Below are positions 61,388 to 64,000 of a stretch of 64,000 nucleotides of DNA, piece by piece. The stretch comes from Sialis fuliginosa (lineage: Eukaryota > Arthropoda > Insecta > Megaloptera > Sialidae): assembly GCA_961205875.1 (NCBI GenBank), contig OY540812.1:20212001-20276000 (forward strand). The letters are read 5' to 3'. The notes beneath the pieces were generated by a model. That model was given only the letters and a program-made list of their open reading frames with translations. It was not told where the DNA came from and ran no database searches. Positions within the stretch are counted from its first letter, which is position 1. Every line of letters begins with the position of its first letter. The position numbers and the translations under genes were made by a program.

Positions 61388-62833
61388 GTCCAGTACATTT
61401 AGACGAAAAATAGCTGTGTCTGGGGAAAAATTCGCAATAAGCTGAATTTTTGTATACACCTTCATTTTGTCTTTATAAATAAGGTACCAAAAGTCCCCAA
61501 CAATCCCATGCGAGCATACTTTTTTACAGCCCACAAATTGGTTCTATGACTAAAATAGTTATTATCAAATATAAAGTTTATAAAATTATCTACAATAAAG
61601 ATCTTACAACTTTTTTCGTACAAGTAATCATTTTCGCTTATTAAGAGGGTATTCTAATCTAAAAATGTGAAAATATCACAAATTTTTTTTTGCATTTTAT
61701 CAATAAACAGGGTTTCAAAAATATGTCTTCAAAACCCTATGCCTCAATTCCAAAAACTGACGGAGTTACAGCGATTTGAAGATGATGCGTAGCATTGAAT
61801 AGCCAGCTATGTATAAACTTGGAACGCGTTTTTCTCGAAACTGAAAACTAAAAATGGCTGTCATAATATCACAAGATCTACTGAACCAATTGACTCCAAA
61901 TTTGCTGTGCACCTTCAGTACACATGTTTTTACCACCGTTAGCAGAATTGAGTCAAAAATATTTTTATTTATTGTATAGATAGCGAAAGATTAAAAACAT
62001 AAAAAAAATTAAAATTAATTGTATGTAGGTAATTTTTATCGTAATTATATCAGTGGCCAACAAAACCAATAGTTTTCTTTATATATATAAGTTGGGCTAT
62101 AGTGGGTTGCAAAAAAAATAGTAATAATAATTAAAATAAAAAAATGGCGGTATTTTGAAAAGTGACTATTCATTTTTATTTTTTTAATGTTTTTAATCTT
62201 TCGCTATCTTTACAATAAATAAAAATGTTTTTGACTCAATTCTGCTAACGGTGGTAATAACATATGTACTGAAGGTATCTACACAGCAAATTTGAAGTCA
62301 ATCGGTTCAGTAGATCTTGTGATATTTTGGCAGCCATTTTCAGTTTTCAGTTTCGAGAAAAACGCGTTCAAAGTTTATATATAGCTGGCTATTCAATGCT
62401 ACGCATCATCTTCAAATCGCTGTAACTCCGTCAGTTTTTGGAATTGAGGTATAGGGGTTTGAATACATATTTTTGAAACCCTGTTTATTGATAAAATGCA
62501 AAAAAAAAATTGTTATATTTTCACATTTTTAGATTAGAATACCCTCTTAATAAGCGAAAACGAATACTTGTACGAAAAATTTGTAAGATCTTTATTGTAG
62601 GTAATTTTCTAAACTTTATATTTGATAATAACTCTTTTAGTCATAGAACCAATAGATACAGAGATATTTACCTAAAACTAATTGTTAGCACCTTTTATGG
62701 GCTGTAAAAAAGTATGCTCGCATGGGATTGTTATGGACTTTTGGTACCTTATTTATAAAGACAAAATGAAAGTGTATACAAAAATTCAGCTTATTGCGAA
62801 TTTTTCCTCAGTGAAAACCTAATGTTCCTGGAC
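61388..62833. mobile_element. Giant foldback element, 1.45 kb
   Basis: The arms of about 600-650 bases (61388-62020 and 62165-62833) are inverted copies of high identity. The tips are GTCCAGTACATTTAG and the inverse of GTCCAGGAACATTAG, with TA outside (61386-61387 and 62834-62835). Both arms carry GAAAAATTCGC, TAAGGTACCAAAAGTCC, CTGACGGAGTTACAGCGATT and CCACCGTTAGCAGAATTGAG in mirror order. The centre is about 145 A+T-rich bases. The 65-codon frame 62510-62707 is in the right arm. No protein is encoded. Confidence 0.88.
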
Positions 62834-62835
62834 TA

Positions 62836-63143
62836 TTGTTAGTAACTATTTATTTAATTTCAAAGTTTATTGTTATTTAGGTGACAATATATTTTTGAGT
62901 AAAAATAAATTATTTTGTTGAAACAAGGAAACAATTTTTGGCAGTAAAAGTAACAATAGAATTTATTCTTTATCCTTTAAATGTTATCTTTTCAAAATAT
63001 CTCAAGTATGATAGCATATTACGTGAATATTGCATAAACATTAAATGTTCTATTAAAAAGTTTATTACAATTACATATGTAGTTAAATATTCTATTACAG
63101 AAACATTTAACTATACATATATTTCCTTTTTCATAATTTAACT
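62836..63143. other. A+T-rich non-coding DNA
   Basis: The 67-codon plus frame at 62938-63141 is A+T-driven and unrecognised. Confidence 0.4.
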
Positions 63144-63151
63144 GGAAGAAG

Positions 63152-63852
63152 CATGGGCGTACCTAGAATTTTGTTCAGAAGGGGGGAAATATTTTTTTAT
63201 AAACTAATTTAGTAGGCGTGATGGGAGGGGAGGACTCAAAAAGATGGGTAGTTAACCTTTTCGGGTGTTGAAGAGAAAACAAGTTGTATAAATGGGCATT
63301 ATTGTAAACAAACATTGCGTAATTTTTTCTTTTTTTCTTATTCGATTGTTTTCATATTCGATTGTTTCTGTGCTTCGCGATTGCAAATTTGTAACTATAA
63401 TACCTTCGTGAAATTCCGCGATTTTTGTCAACTCAATAACTATTACTCTAAATCAATTTTTCGGTGTGTTACCTAAACATATCGAAAAATTGTGAAAATG
63501 TAATAAAAATTTTTTATCATTTCCATTGTTTATTTTACATGTGTGCGAAAAGTAACAACAAAAAATATTCACTTTTTAAATTATTTTTGATTTTTTTTCA
63601 ACCATAAAATCTGTCTGTATCTTATAGAAGACAAAATCATTTACAAAACACAAATGTATTCTACCTAGTTATCGATTTTAGTGGGTTTCATTTATTTTAA
63701 TTTTTTTCTATTTTAGGTAAAAAATCGATCTAATTTAACTGGTCTATAAGATAAAATAAATAAAATAATAAATGTACGTTTTGTCTAGAAATATCCCTGT
63801 TTACTCAATATACTAATCCCCCCACCTCCCTGCCCCCTTGGATACGCCCATG
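63152..63852. mobile_element. hAT-type element, 701 bases, non-autonomous
   Basis: Inverted ends CATGGGCGTACC and the inverse of CATGGGCGTATCC, with 8-base flanks GGAAGAAG (63144-63151) and GAAAGAAG (63853-63860), one difference. G-rich and C-rich subterminal runs follow the ends. It sits in a fragment of the ACATCTGCCAAG repeat family. Confidence 0.82.
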
Positions 63853-63892
63853 GAAAGAAGCACTGTGCCATCACTTGGCAGATGTTTTTATA
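63853..63892 (-). repeat. 5'-end fragment of the dispersed repeat family
   Basis: On the minus strand it reads AAAAACATCTGCCAAGTGAT and GGCACAGTGCTTCTTTC, the start of copies A and B. The rest has been lost or separated by the hAT insertion. Confidence 0.7.
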
Positions 63893-64000
63893 TATGTCCG
63901 TTATGTATTTAATTTATAATTGAACGTATTTCGCGTCTACGAATATGTTAAACACGATTAGTTTGAAGAGTAACAGGCTATAAAAAGGTTAATAACCACT
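63893..64000. other. Non-coding DNA to the window edge
   Basis: Nothing recognisable. Confidence 0.4.

Overview
The window reads as a gene-poor, strongly A+T-rich piece of an animal nuclear genome, most probably an insect. The evidence is the kind of repeats: mariner, several hAT families with 8-bp target duplications, PIF/Harbinger-like elements with TAA duplications, long foldback elements with TA ends, Helitron-like 3' ends, a tRNA-derived SINE remnant, and TTAGG-type (CCTAA) tracts. I cannot name the order or species. No bacterial-style operons, rRNA, CRISPR or intact long genes are present. Nearly all short open frames here are chance frames in A+T-rich DNA or run through repeats.

Layout. 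1-3.4 kb: a 0.63-kb foldback in A+T-rich DNA. 3.4-9.6 kb: a 6.2-kb unit with perfect 16-bp terminal inverted repeats, carrying a decayed, multi-exon minus-strand gene (6040-7604) I do not recognise, and invaded by a hAT MITE. 9.6-14 kb: MITEs, one with a hAT inside it. 14.02 kb: a G+C-rich patch that looks like a 3'-terminal exon. 15-24 kb: a dispersed repeat with GGAC microsatellite, a palindrome, a 0.88-kb foldback and a decayed mariner. 24.0-24.7 kb: a three-deep nest (MITE in pogo-like element in hAT). 28-37 kb: hAT-like elements, a SINE remnant, a hAT sitting on the tip of a foldback element, and a complex inverted family. 38-45.5 kb: a second copy of the GGAC repeat, a palindrome, and a 1.85-kb PIF/Harbinger-like element. 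46.7 kb: another exon-like patch. 47-54 kb: more repeats, including a 0.34-kb retroelement-like insert with a 14-bp target duplication and a Penelope-like open frame (tentative). 56-64 kb: palindromic MITEs, hAT elements, a Helitron-like 3' end, an exon-like minus-strand patch at 60.6 kb, and a 1.45-kb foldback.

Nothing here forms a working pathway. The window is best viewed as intergenic or intronic DNA built by repeated transposon insertion, with a few short G+C-richer patches that may be host exons or old coding relics. The most notable items are the 6.2-kb element with its unrecognised spliced gene, the nested insertions whose order can be read from target duplications, the very long foldbacks that would give long double-stranded RNA if transcribed, and three candidate exons with no recognised family.
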